The notes under the pieces are model-generated. The model saw only the letters and a program-made list of their open reading frames with translations. It was not told the DNA's origin and made no database searches. Source: Palsa-883 sp963847615 (lineage in GTDB: Bacteria; Pseudomonadota; Alphaproteobacteria; Acetobacterales; Acetobacteraceae). From it: a stretch of 64,000 nt of DNA. Each line of letters starts with the position of its first letter. The first letter of the stretch is position 1. Where the stretch lies: positions 175,740 through 239,739 of the forward strand of contig CAWKAN010000012.1 of NCBI GenBank assembly GCA_963847615.1, read 5' to 3'. This document shows positions 37,217 to 47,670 of this stretch, one piece after another. A program made the translations under genes and the position numbers.

Positions 37217-37402
37217 GCTCATATGGCGTTGACGGTTGGACGGCCCCGTAGGGCGGAAAAGCGCAGCGCCTTCCGCCGTCGGACGGTGGCGGGATATGTT
37301 GTTGGGGACGTCGGCAGATGCGAGCGGCTCGCCCGGCGGTGGCGGAAGGCGCTGCGCTTTTCCGCCCTACGGGGCCGTCCAACAGTCAACGCCATATGAG
37401 CG
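37217..37402. repeat. MITE-like element with about 59-bp terminal inverted repeats
   Basis: The left arm (37217-37277) and right arm (37339-37400) are near-exact inverses, differing in about one base, over CTCATATGGCGTTGACGG and GGCCCCGTAGGGCGGAAAAG through CGCAGCGCCTTCCGCC. The roughly 60-bp centre has no coding potential. It lies between the archease and YkuD genes. The GTAGGGCGG/GCGCAGCGC motif recalls repeats scattered through proteobacterial genomes. Confidence 0.85.
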
Positions 37403-37490
37403 AAGACTTTAGATCACGTTTGCGCCGCTGCGGCTTTGACCTGGATCAACCTTCGCCCGCATGGCGTTGCCGCAGCGGTCGCGCCATCGG

Positions 37491-38333
37491 TCAGCGCGGT
37501 TCCGACGCGTTGACGATGACGAGCATACTGCCCGCCAGACTGGTGGGGACCCGCTCGGGCAGCAGCAGCGCACCGATCCGCGCGTCATCGGCGGCGGCTC
37601 GTTCGTAATCGGCATCCAACACGCCGTGCAGATCGAGGAACCGGTTCATGCTGGCCGGAACGCGGACGCAGCCCTGCGATGCGGCGCGGCCGAGCCGCTG
37701 TTCCAGGTAGTCGGGGTCCGTCGCGTGCAGCAGCAGCCGGATCTCGCCCTGCGCATGGTCCGGCAGCCAGGTTTTTTCCACCGATTGCCAGCCGAAATCC
37801 CAGACCCGCATCCCCTTGAGCCCAAGTCCGCGGATATGGTTCTCGTTGAATGTGCCGAGCGCCCGGTAGTCCACGATGTCCGCGGTGTGCAGGAACACGC
37901 CGGTCGGCGTGATGAAATAGCCGTGCCGCCCGGCCTGGCCGGTCGATACCTTGCTGCCGCCGACGACGTACCACGGCAGGCCGGCCGGTTGGGCCGCCAT
38001 GACGCACAGCGCCTGCACGGCGGGGTTGCGATCGACCACCACAAGCAACTGCGGCCGGTCGATCACGAACGGCGATGCCGCGAGCGCCGCCTTGGCGAGA
38101 GCGATCCAGGCGCGGTCGGATGCCGCGGTCCGCGGCGTATGCTGCGGCACCTCCTGCAGCAGCGCGGCGCGGAGATGCGCGACCTCCGCGGTGACCTCGG
38201 CCTGCGAAAGCCCGCCGGGAGACGCCGGCGCGGCCGGATGGGCGCCGGGCCGCGTTGTCTCGACAGGCGGCGCCGGCGCGCATCCGGCGGCGATCAGCAG
38301 CAGACCTATCGCGAAGATCAGGCGCCCATGCAC
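37491..38333 (-). CDS. L,D-transpeptidase (YkuD) domain lipoprotein
   Basis: From the GTG at 38333 the protein has 280 residues, with a lipoprotein signal (RLIFAIGLLLIAAGC) that would lipidate the cysteine. The C-terminal region carries a YkuD-like active site, LLLHATDPDYLEQRLGRAASQGCVRVP, with the H...SxGC(V/I)R pattern in which Cys is the nucleophile. It probably cross-links or anchors peptidoglycan from the envelope. An ATG at 38399 would put 22 extra polar residues before the signal and is less likely. Confidence 0.85.
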   Translation of the reverse strand: MHGRLIFAIGLLLIAAGCAPAPPVETTRPGAHPAAPASPGGLSQAEVTAEVAHLRAALLQEVPQHTPRTAASDRAWIALAKAALAASPFVIDRPQLLVVVDRNPAVQALCVMAAQPAGLPWYVVGGSKVSTGQAGRHGYFITPTGVFLHTADIVDYRALGTFNENHIRGLGLKGMRVWDFGWQSVEKTWLPDHAQGEIRLLLHATDPDYLEQRLGRAASQGCVRVPASMNRFLDLHGVLDADYERAAADDARIGALLLPERVPTSLAGSMLVIVNASEPR

Positions 38334-38495
38334 CGGCTCTGCGTCCTTTCGGGGACACTCCCCTGGGACACACCCCCCTGCGACGCACCCCTGGGACACG
38401 CCCCGCGGATCTGTCCCTCGGCCACATCACATCCATGCCATGGGCGTGGCGGCGGCGCCTTGATCGGGATCAACCTTCGGCAGGCCCGGACCAGG

Positions 38496-39503
38496 TCAGT
38501 GCGACGGTGCCGCGCCGCTGCCATCCGCCAGGGCCCGGCCATCCGTGTCTTTGCCGGAACGACCCCCTAGCCCAGCCGCCGCCAGAGGCTCGCCGTGCGG
38601 CACCTGGCATTCGGCCTCGCGGCCGCGCACCACGCGGCGGCCGCGCGCCGGTCCCTGGGTCTCCGTCACGATGGTTCGGCGGCCCTCCGGCCAGGCGTCG
38701 CGATGAAAATAGACCACCACCCAATCGCCGGTGCGGCCGAGCTGATGGGCGCGCGCGGTGTTGGAATACAGCGCGCTGAAGTGCCACGGCCCGCGCACCG
38801 TGTGCAGCACCGGCAGCCACGCCTCGCCGCCCGGGTTGAAGCGTTTGGGCGCGATCCGGTGCAGCGTGCCGCGTGCCGCCTGGTCGCGGTATTCGCGATC
38901 GACATCGAGCAGCAGGGCGACCTCGGGCTCGTCCGCGACGCGCGGCAGCGGCGGCCTGACCCGCGCCAGCAACTCGGCGAGGGCACTGCGCACCACGGCG
39001 GCACGCCGCGCGCCGATACCGGGCACCTGTCGCAGGCGTCCATCGTGCGCCGCGGTTTCCAGCGCCTCCAGCGAGTTGAGATGCAGGTGTTCCTGGATCT
39101 GGTGGGCGAGGCCCGGGCCGATGCCGGGCACCGAACAGAACAGCGCCTCCGGGTCGGCGGCGCCCTTCAGCCGTTCGAGAAACCCCCATCGCCCGGTTGC
39201 CAGCATTTCCGCGACGGCGCCGGCGATCGACGGCCCAACGCCCGGAATGGCTTCCAGCGCCGCGTGACCGCCGGCTTCCGCCGTGTCTCGCACATCCGCA
39301 GCCAATTGCTCGATCGCATCGCCGGCGCGGCGGTAGGCGGCGACGCGAAACGGATTGGCGCCCTGCGCCGCGAGCAGGCTTGCCGCCTGGCGGAGCCGCT
39401 CGGCAATCCAGGAATTGTTTCGCCCGGCGGGGTTTTCGCGACGCGGTTCCCGCGCGGTGTCCACCCCGCCGGGCGGCGGCACCGAGGACGCTTCGCCCGA
39501 CAT
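38496..39503 (-). CDS. Helix-hairpin-helix protein similar to the DNA polymerase X N-terminal region
   Basis: The 335-residue product has a PolX-like 8-kDa region (NSWIAERLRQAASLLAAQGANPFRVAAYRRAGDAIEQLA), then three HhH motifs (AIPGVGPSIAGAVAEML, SVPGIGPGLAHQIQEHL, QVPGIGARRAAVVRSAL). Its C-terminal domain resembles a nuclease or nucleotide-binding fold (EVALLLDVDREYRDQAARG, LYSNTARAHQLGRTGDWVVVYF). It lacks the DxD polymerase and the PHP phosphoesterase motifs. The start overlaps the upstream DUF3775-like gene (TGATG), so they are coupled. Confidence 0.8.
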   Translation of the reverse strand: MSGEASSVPPPGGVDTAREPRRENPAGRNNSWIAERLRQAASLLAAQGANPFRVAAYRRAGDAIEQLAADVRDTAEAGGHAALEAIPGVGPSIAGAVAEMLATGRWGFLERLKGAADPEALFCSVPGIGPGLAHQIQEHLHLNSLEALETAAHDGRLRQVPGIGARRAAVVRSALAELLARVRPPLPRVADEPEVALLLDVDREYRDQAARGTLHRIAPKRFNPGGEAWLPVLHTVRGPWHFSALYSNTARAHQLGRTGDWVVVYFHRDAWPEGRRTIVTETQGPARGRRVVRGREAECQVPHGEPLAAAGLGGRSGKDTDGRALADGSGAAPSH

Positions 39504-39928
39504 CACCCCGGCGGCATCGCCGCGCCGAGTTCGTAGAGGCCCTTGCCCAGGCAATCGTGCAGATCGGGCTCGCCCAGCAGGTTCGCCACGAGGTCCTCGT
39601 CGGTCAGCGCGGACGCCCCGTCCAGCGCGCCGTCCCAATCCAGAATGGCCAGCTCGCCACGGCCGATCCGCGCCACGACCCAGAGCTTCTCGCGCATGTC
39701 GCGCGGCAGCGCGGCGATCGCCTGGCGCAGCGCGACGAATTCCGCAGTCGCGGCCAGCACGTCGGTCAGCACGACGCCGCCGCTGGGATTGTGCTCCCCG
39801 CGGGCGGGTTTCGGCTCGCCCAGCTCGGTGTCCGGCACTTTCTCCAACAGCCGGTCGCGGACCTTGCGGGCATCCAACGCCAGCTCGGCGATGTGCCGCG
39901 CCTCAAGCGCTTCCAGTTCATGCAGCAT
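39503..39928 (-). CDS. DUF3775-like small protein
   Basis: The 141-residue protein contains ALPRDMREKLWVVARIGRGELAILDWDGAL, resembling the DUF3775 signature (L..D...LVAL.W.GRG...W..A). The N-terminal half is helical and charged. It sits between a YidB-like gene and the HhH protein gene with overlaps on both sides (11 bp and 3 bp), so the three are a tight operon. Function is unknown. Confidence 0.72.
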   Translation of the reverse strand: MLHELEALEARHIAELALDARKVRDRLLEKVPDTELGEPKPARGEHNPSGGVVLTDVLAATAEFVALRQAIAALPRDMREKLWVVARIGRGELAILDWDGALDGASALTDEDLVANLLGEPDLHDCLGKGLYELGAAMPPG

Positions 39929-40319
39929 CCGGCGTCCTCCGGCTGCCCGCCATCCTGCCGGCGCCGACCGGTGGTTCCAGCTCGCCCTCCGGCGTCATGC
40001 GATGCACCGCGGCGGGCAACAGGCGGGCGAGGTGGACCAGAAAATCGCCCGATGACAGCCCGGCCAGCGTGGCCAGCTCCTCGGCGCGCGCTTCGCCGAG
40101 AATGTGCCGCAGGTCGCGTGGGCTGATCGGCAGGTTTGGCCCATTGCCGATCCAGGACGCCATGATGTGGCCGAGCCCGGCCTGGGTGAACCTGTCCGCC
40201 AGTTCGGGCAGCGAGCCCCGCTCGCCGCCGAGCAGCTCCTCCAGCGCCGCCGCCATCGGGCTCACCTGCTCGTCGGGCAGCCCCCGCAGATCCTCGATCA
40301 CTTGATGGATCAGTCGCAT
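39918..40319 (-). CDS. YidB-like (DUF937) protein
   Basis: From the ATG at 40319 the product has 133 residues, with LADRFTQAGLGHIMASWIGNGPNLPISPRDLRHILG matching the YidB core (F...GLG....SW.G.G.N.P(I)....). Members are small soluble proteins of unknown role. It opens the operon with the DUF3775-like and HhH genes. The open frame upstream to 40445 has no family sequence. Confidence 0.85.
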   Translation of the reverse strand: MRLIHQVIEDLRGLPDEQVSPMAAALEELLGGERGSLPELADRFTQAGLGHIMASWIGNGPNLPISPRDLRHILGEARAEELATLAGLSSGDFLVHLARLLPAAVHRMTPEGELEPPVGAGRMAGSRRTPDAA

Positions 40320-40618
40320 TGCCCGGCCTCCGCTACCGTGGGGACGCACGCAGGTGGGTCGCCGCTTGCCTAGCAAACGCGCGCGGTCGCGGCATTGATG
40401 TGGGTCAAGTGTCGCGGCTCGGTCCCGCCGCGCGCGGCCCGGCAAACGTCCCGCCGGCCGACCGCGCCGGCCGGCCGATCCGCCACCCGCCGCGCGGTTT
40501 GATGTCTCGGCGACCCGGCGCCGGGCGAATGGCGCTACCTGCTGCGCCGCAACACCGCTGGTTGCCCCTGCCGGACGGGACCCCTAGAACACCCCCAAAT
40601 TGCACCCAGGGACGGCCC

Positions 40619-42298
<1,680 letters not shown>

Positions 42299-42308
42299 AA
42301 GGCGACCC

Positions 42309-42496
42309 GGGCGAGCGAAGCAAGGCCGGGGCTCCGCCCCGGACCCCGCCAGGGGGGCTTTGCCCCGCTGGCCCGCTCCCCCTCCCCACACTCCCAGTGA
42401 AGGGTTCCAAGGGCTCGCCCTTGGCGGGGTTCCAAGGGGCAGCGCCCCTTGGTGGGGTTCGGGGCGAAGCCCCGAGCTTGCTTTCGTTCGCCCGAT
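42309..42496. repeat. Large hairpin element (copy 2)
   Basis: The outer arms GGGCGAGCGAAGCAAGG and its imperfect inverse (42473-42492) enclose nested GC hairpins GGGGCAGCGCCCC and GGGGCGAAGCCCC, as in the copy at 8484-8612. The right end carries the same CGTTCG..CGATTGCC outer sequence as copy 1. It occupies the gap between ettA and the aldolase gene. Confidence 0.8.
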
Positions 42497-42582
42497 TGCC
42501 TCGGTCACAGGCGGCCGTCGCGTTGACGCTCCTGGTCCCCAAGCTTAGCGTCTGGCGTCATACTTTCAGCGGGGAAACACCG

Positions 42583-43362
42583 ATGGCGAACAAGCTCAAG
42601 GCGCGGCTGGCGGCCGGCAAGGCGTGTGTCAATGCGTGGCTGGCGATTCCGTCCGGCTTCTCGGCCGAGGTGATGGCCGGGTGCGGCTGGGACAGCGTCA
42701 CCGTCGACATGCAGCATGGCGTGCAGGACTACCAGTCGATGGTCCAGTGCTTCCAGGCGATGGACAAGTGCCCGATCACGCCGCTGGTGCGCGTGCCGTG
42801 GAACGAGCCCGGCATCATCGGCAAGGCGCTGGACGGCGGCGCCTGGGGCATCATCTGCCCGATGGTGAACAACGCGGCCGAGGCCAAGGCGCTGGCCAAT
42901 GCCGCGTTGTATCCGCCGGTCGGCAAGCGCAGCAACGGCCCGATCCGCGCCGCGGCCTATGGCGAGGCGTCCAGCTACCAGACGATCGCCAATGACGAAG
43001 TGCTGGTGATCGCGATGATCGAGACGCAGGAGGGCATCGACAACATCGACGCGATCCTCAGCGTGCCCGGCATCAGCGGCATCTATATCGGCCCGTCCGA
43101 CATGGGCTTGTCGCTCGGCCTGATCCCGATCCTGGATCGCGAGGAGCCGCTGATCCTCGGCATCTACGAAAAGCTGCTGGCGAGCTGCAAGAAGCACGGC
43201 AAGTTCGCCGGCATTCACAACGGCACCGCCGCCTATGCCGCGCGCATGATCGGCATGGGATTCCGTTTCGTCACCATCGCGAACGACAGCGGCCTGATGG
43301 CTCGCGCCGCACGCGAGGCGGTGACGGCGACCCGCAAGGCGGCCGGCGACGTCGCGAACTGA
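42583..43362 (+). CDS. HpcH/HpaI family class II aldolase
   Basis: The 259-residue protein is a metal-dependent aldolase of the 4-hydroxy-2-oxoheptanedioate/2-dehydro-3-deoxyglucarate type. DSVTVDMQHGVQDYQSM provides the histidine base, PLVRVPWNEPGIIGKALDGGAWGIICPMVN the conserved arginine, and AMIETQEGIDNIDAI the metal-binding glutamate; GPSDMGLSLG follows. It cleaves 2-oxo-4-hydroxy acids to pyruvate plus an aldehyde. Located 170 bp before a UxaA-type dehydratase, it may form a sugar-acid degradation pair. Confidence 0.93.
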   Translation: MANKLKARLAAGKACVNAWLAIPSGFSAEVMAGCGWDSVTVDMQHGVQDYQSMVQCFQAMDKCPITPLVRVPWNEPGIIGKALDGGAWGIICPMVNNAAEAKALANAALYPPVGKRSNGPIRAAAYGEASSYQTIANDEVLVIAMIETQEGIDNIDAILSVPGISGIYIGPSDMGLSLGLIPILDREEPLILGIYEKLLASCKKHGKFAGIHNGTAAYAARMIGMGFRFVTIANDSGLMARAAREAVTATRKAAGDVAN

Positions 43363-43402
43363 GACCGCCGGTCGTGGCGGCAGTCGCCACGACAGCAGCA
43401 CG

Positions 43403-43424
43403 CCTCTCCCGCTTGCGGGAGAGG
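43403..43424. terminator. Hairpin after the aldolase gene
   Basis: Perfect palindrome CCTCTCCCGC/GCGGGAGAGG with a TT loop, 40 bp after the stop. It has no T-tract. This sequence type recurs between genes in many alphaproteobacteria, so it may be a dispersed repeat as well. Confidence 0.5.
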
Positions 43425-43533
43425 CAGCGGCGCGGGTGAGGGTGATGCCATCGGCACGGCCTGGCGCCCGATCCGCCGCGCCGCCAGAGCGCCCGGCATC
43501 TGATACCGCCCTGCATCTGATCGGGAGACGACC

Positions 43534-45058
43534 ATGGCCGCACCGCCGGTGATCCGCCTGCACCCAGAGGACAGCGTTGCGATCGCCCGCGCCACGCTGC
43601 TGCCCGGCGCGCCGGTCGCCGACAACGTGGTGGCAGTGGAACGAATCCCCGCCGGCCACAAAGTGGCGATGCGCGCGATCGCCAAGGCCGAGGCGGTGCG
43701 GCGCTACGGCCAGATCATCGGCTTCGCCTCGACGCAGATCTCGCCCGGCCAGCACGTGCATGTGCAGAACTGCGAGATGGGCGACTTCGCCAAGGACTAC
43801 GCCTATGGGGTGGATGCGAAGCCGACCGCGTTCGTCGATCCGCCGGCGACGTTCCAGGGCATCCGCCGCGCCGATGGCCGCGTGGCGACGCGCAACTACA
43901 TCGGCATCCTGACCAGCGTGAATTGTTCCGCCCATGTGGCGGAGCTGGTCGCCGGCGTGTTCCGCCGCAACCCGTTCAGCGGCGACGATCCGCTGGCCGG
44001 CTTCCCCAATGTCGACGGCGTGGTTGCGCTGACGCACAAATCCGGCTGCGGCATGACCGAGCAGGAGCCGCTGCGCCTGCTGCGCCGCACGCTGGCGGGC
44101 TATGCCAGGCACGTGAATTTCTCCCACGTCGTGGTGCTCGGCCTGGGCTGCGAGGTCAACCAGATCCGCGGCCTGAAGGAGGAGCAGCATTTGTCGGACC
44201 GCATCCGCAACATGGACATCCAGTCGATGGGCGGCACGCGCAAGACGGTGGAGGCCTCGGTCGCCTTCGTGAAGGAGGTGCTGGCCGAGGCCAATGCCGC
44301 GACGCGCGTCGCGGTGCCGGCGAGCGCGCTGACCGTCGCGCTGCAATGCGGCGGCTCGGACGGGTATTCCGGCGTCTCGGCCAACCCCGCGCTGGGCGTG
44401 GCGAGCGACCTGGTGGTGCGCCATGGCGGGGCGGTGATCCTGTCGGAAACGCCGGAGACCTATGGCGCCGAGCACCTGCTGACCCGCCGCGCGGTCAGCC
44501 AGGAGGTCGGCGAGAAACTGGTCGGCCTGATGCGCTGGTGGGAGGACTACACCGCGCGCGAGGGTGCCGAAATGAACGCCAACCCCTCGCCCGGCAACAA
44601 GGCGGGCGGGCTGACGACGATCCTGGAGAAGTCGCTGGGCGCGATGGCGAAGGCCGGCAGCACCAACCTGGTGGACGTGGTGAACTATGCCGATTCCGTC
44701 ACGCAGCGCGGCTTCGTGTTCATGGACACGCCGGGCTACGACCCGGTCTCGGCGACCGGGCAGGTGGCGGGTGGCGCCAACCTGGTGTGCTTCACCACCG
44801 GGCGCGGCAGCGTGTTCGGCTGCAAGCCGGCGCCCTCGATCAAGCTGGCGACCAACACGCCGATGTTCCAGCGCATGGCCGACGACATGGACGTGAACTG
44901 CGGTGCGATCCTGGACGGCGACCTGTCGGTGCAGGAGTGCGGCCAGCGAGATCTTCGAGCTGATGCTGCGCGTAGCCTCGGGCGAGCGGACCAAGAGCGA
45001 GGCGTACGACTTCGGCGCGGCGGAGTTCGCGCCCTGGGTGATCGGCGCAACGATGTAA
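43534..45058 (+). pseudogene. UxaA family altronate/galactarate dehydratase, one frameshift near the C-terminus
   Basis: The protein has the SAF-like N-terminal region (LLPGAPVADNVVAVERIPAGHKVAM) and the UxaA/GarD catalytic domain (RNYIGILTSVNCSAH, THKSGCGMTEQEPL, LGLGCEVNQIRG, LQCGGSDGYSGVSANPALG, NPSPGNKAGGLTTILEKSLG). These enzymes dehydrate sugar acids using iron. Near 44947 an extra C (CAG-c-GAG) moves the true C-terminus EIFELMLRVASGERTKSEAYDFGAAEFAPWVIGATM to another frame, ending at TAA 45056-45058. Reading without the correction runs to 45159 with unrelated sequence. The error resembles those at 14.7-22.8 kb. Confidence 0.85.
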
Positions 45059-45181
45059 TGATGGTCTTCGGATCGACGGCGACCCGCCGTCAGTCCAATG
45101 GACCTACCCGGTGCGTCTGTGATCTGGTTCTTGGAGACAAGGGCCAGAAGAACTCCTAACCTCAACAATCGCGGCGGCGGA

Positions 45182-45706
45182 TTATCCAGCAGTTTTGAGC
45201 CAGTGGTAACGGTCTGGTTCCTCGAACGGCTCTCCGAAAACCCAGTTGAGCGTGCGCGCTTCATAGGTTTGCGTCATCCATTCAGGCGCAACCTCCTTTT
45301 CTTGAATTTCGAACTGCCATACCGAAATGATGTTATCGCCGTGTGCCAGATCGATGACGGCTAAACGCAATGCAGTGAAGGCCTCGGCAATATGTTCTGC
45401 TCGCAGGGTATGTAACTGGCCGATCTTGCCACTGTCGTGAGCTATGTAGTTTCGCGCATTCCGGGCCTTCGAAAGTCCATCAATCTCGTCAGACGTTACC
45501 GCACTGATCTTCGCCATGCCCTCAAGCGTCTTGCCAAGCGTGCGATCCTTTGCGGCCGCTGCAGATGCGAAGATTGCTTCGGTATCATCGGTGTCATGGG
45601 ACATCGCGACGATGTTGAGAACTCGAAGCACATACTGGCACTTCCGTTCGAACTCGCAAGCTAGATACAGCGACTTCCCAAGCACGAGCATCAATGACTG
45701 TACCAA
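45182..45706 (-). CDS. Orphan protein with HEPN-like RNYIAH motif
   Basis: The 174-residue protein is helical and lies in a stretch with clearly lower GC than its neighbours, suggesting recent acquisition. It contains LSKARNARNYIAHDSG, which fits the Rx4-6H signature of HEPN ribonuclease domains (R, N and H in RNYIAH). HEPN proteins are often toxins or parts of defence systems paired with a nucleotidyltransferase, but no such partner is visible beside it. The start at 45706 (MVQSLMLVLGK) is tentative. The assignment rests on the motif and the helical pattern only. Confidence 0.6.
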   Translation of the reverse strand: MVQSLMLVLGKSLYLACEFERKCQYVLRVLNIVAMSHDTDDTEAIFASAAAAKDRTLGKTLEGMAKISAVTSDEIDGLSKARNARNYIAHDSGKIGQLHTLRAEHIAEAFTALRLAVIDLAHGDNIISVWQFEIQEKEVAPEWMTQTYEARTLNWVFGEPFEEPDRYHWLKTAG

Positions 45707-46107
45707 GAGCGGCTCTTTGGGGGGATATGGCGATACGGACTAAGAGTTTGACTCGAATCGACTCCGACACGCCAAAGCACTGCAATGATTGAAAAATCTG
45801 TCGGTAGGGAGCTCACGCCTTTGCAAGAAACCACTACATCTACTTGCCGCGGGCGATATGGAGCCAAGTCACGGAGCTTTGGGTGGTCGCTCGACAACCT
45901 CTCGCTTCACAGGACCCCACCGAGGAATAGCGGCAAGAGATTGAAAAGACTCAGAATATCGTTCTGATATCATTCTGGGTCAGCCTCTAAGTCATCTTTT
46001 TTTCAGATCGCATATACTCAGGAAAATACGTTTGGGTCGGAGGCCGAGTCGATCAGCACAAGGTAGTGCAACGGTCTGGCATCTGAAACGACCGCACGCA
46101 CGCGGGA
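45707..46107. other. Low-GC intergenic region
   Basis: About 400 bp with lower GC than the rest and no credible gene. Short open frames on both strands lack ribosome sites and family sequence. It is flanked by the HEPN-like orphan and a UPF0175 gene and is probably residual foreign DNA. Confidence 0.5.
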
Positions 46108-46371
46108 TCACAGCCCCAGCCGGTGGAGGTCCCGTATGTCCTGCTCGATGTCTTCCAGCGTGCAGGGCTCGTAAACACCGCGCGCTTTCAGGAACCCATC
46201 CAGCGAGGCTCGTGTCTCGAATCCGAGCAGGCGGCCAAGCTCCGGCAGGCTGAGCCGCCCGCTATTGTATTCCTCCAGCGCGAACGCTTCGAGCGCTCGG
46301 CGCGCCAAATCGGCGCCGCCGGCGCTGAGCCGTTCGCCCAGATCGTCGGGGATAGGCAGGGTCAGATTCAT
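46108..46371 (-). CDS. UPF0175 family protein (antitoxin-like DNA-binding)
   Basis: This 87-residue protein begins MNLTLPIPDDLGERLSAGGADLARRALEAFALEEYNSGRLSLPELGRLLGFETRASLDGFLKARGV, the complete UPF0175 signature with its helix-turn-helix-like GRLSLPELGRLLGF segment. Members often neutralise PIN-type toxins of the DUF3368 family. No such toxin follows directly; instead a Phd/VapC-type pair lies 400 bp away on the other strand. A truncated duplicate of its 3' end is at 47671-47802. Confidence 0.85.
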   Translation of the reverse strand: MNLTLPIPDDLGERLSAGGADLARRALEAFALEEYNSGRLSLPELGRLLGFETRASLDGFLKARGVYEPCTLEDIEQDIRDLHRLGL

Positions 46372-46777
46372 GATTGCAGTCCGGGCACCACTGGTGCAGC
46401 GCTGTCAGTCTAGCACGAAGATATGTGTCGGCGGGAGATTTGCCGTGGCGGAAGCGCCGTCGTGGGATCGCCCCCGCTTCGGGCCGGTTGTCGCCGCCGT
46501 CACGCTCGGCGCGCCACCGCCGGCCGGCATTGATATCCTGGTCCACCCAGAATGCAATCCCAAAAGCCCGTTCCGTCGCTTTCAGGTATTTCTGCGGTTC
46601 GCGAAACATGGCGAAGTTGTCGCGGGCATTGGAGATGAAATCCACCAGCTTCTCGGGCTGGCGTGGTGACATATTGCCCGGCCAGTCGAATGGGACGTGG
46701 CACGAGCCTGTCGGTTCCGCAGGTCGCTCGGATGAAGGGTCGTGGACCACACGGCCCAATACGCCTATCGTGCGCCG
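46372..46777. other. Intergenic region between UPF0175 and phd/vapC genes
   Basis: No well-supported gene. A minus-strand frame beginning MSPRQPEKLVDFISNARDNFAMFREPQKYLK around 46670 looks protein-like for about 45 residues but then becomes low-complexity and runs antisense into the UPF0175 start; it may be a gene remnant. Confidence 0.4.
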
Positions 46778-47029
46778 ATGAGCATGCACACCCTTGTCGA
46801 AGCCAAGACTTGGCTTTCCGACCTGATCGATCGCGCGCAGCAGGGCGAGGCCGTGGTGATCACCCGCCATGGCAAGCCTGTGGCCGAGCTACGGGCGCTG
46901 CCGCCTCGGGGCCGTGCGATGACACATGCCGACCTCGAATGGCTTGATCAGCACCGGGTGCCACGTCGGAACCCGGTTGAGGACGCCGGTTCTCTGGTAA
47001 GCCGGATGCGCGACGAAGAGGAGCGGTGA
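46778..47029 (+). CDS. Phd/YefM-family antitoxin
   Basis: The 83-residue protein starts MSMHTLVEAKTWLSDLIDRAQQGEAVVITRHGKPVAELRAL, the canonical Phd/YefM DNA-binding region that folds as a beta-alpha dimer and represses its own operon. The C-terminal tail (WLDQHRVPRRNPVEDAGSLVSRMRDEEER) would wrap the toxin. Its stop overlaps the VapC start (GTGA). The ATG at 46778 is preferred over 46742. Confidence 0.92.
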   Translation: MSMHTLVEAKTWLSDLIDRAQQGEAVVITRHGKPVAELRALPPRGRAMTHADLEWLDQHRVPRRNPVEDAGSLVSRMRDEEER

Positions 47030-47448
47030 GCGTCTATCTTGACGCCAGCGTTCTGGTCGCGCTGTTCACCCAGGATGCTTTCACCGTTCGCGCCCGGACC
47101 TTCCTGGCCGCGCGGCTTCCGGCGCTGATCGTCAGCGATTTCGCCGCGGTGGAGTTCGCCTCTGCCGTGACGCGCCTGGTGCGGACGCAGGAAATCACGC
47201 GCGAGCTGGCGCGCGCCGTGTTTGCCGATTTCGATATGTGGCGTGACCGCGGAACTGACGCTGCGCTTGCCACGCCGGCGGATGTTTTGGCGGCCGCCGC
47301 GTTCATTCGGCGTCTCGATCTGACGTTGCGCACCGCGGACGCACTCAACATTGCGATCGCGCAGCGTCTGGATGCGGCGCTCGCCACGTTTGACGTGAAG
47401 ATGGCAGCCAGCGCACGCGCCCTGGGTCTTCCGGTCGCTGACGCATGA
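47026..47448 (+). CDS. vapC: VapC-like PIN domain ribonuclease toxin
   Basis: This 140-residue PIN protein starts with GTG overlapping the antitoxin stop. It has the acidic metal-binding residues of the fold: YLDASVLVALF near the start, FAAVEFASAVTRLV (glutamate), LRTADALNIAIAQRL and ATFDVKMAASARALGL. VapC toxins cut tRNA or rRNA and are neutralised by the upstream protein. The pair is immediately followed by a UPF0175 remnant and an IS66 element, typical for accessory DNA. Confidence 0.93.
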   Translation: MSVYLDASVLVALFTQDAFTVRARTFLAARLPALIVSDFAAVEFASAVTRLVRTQEITRELARAVFADFDMWRDRGTDAALATPADVLAAAAFIRRLDLTLRTADALNIAIAQRLDAALATFDVKMAASARALGLPVADA

Positions 47449-47670
47449 GCGAACGGCCGGGTCGGCGTGGTTGCGCGCGCGTTGTGCGCGTAGGGGCCAG
47501 CCGCCAAGGGCCGCGTGCAGGTTGTGGCAGATGCCGCGTGCGGTGCTCGGGCGAGCGGACCAACAGCGAGTGGTTGAGTTCGTGAAGAGTTGAAGCAGGA
47601 TCTCGGTTTTGTCGATCAGCACCGGGTCGTGCGACGACGCGGGGGCGGAAACGACCGCCCGCTCGCGCGA

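Noticed and set aside
42505..45264. 919-residue minus-strand open frame
   Set aside because: Antisense shadow of the aldolase and UxaA genes, which have clear family motifs.
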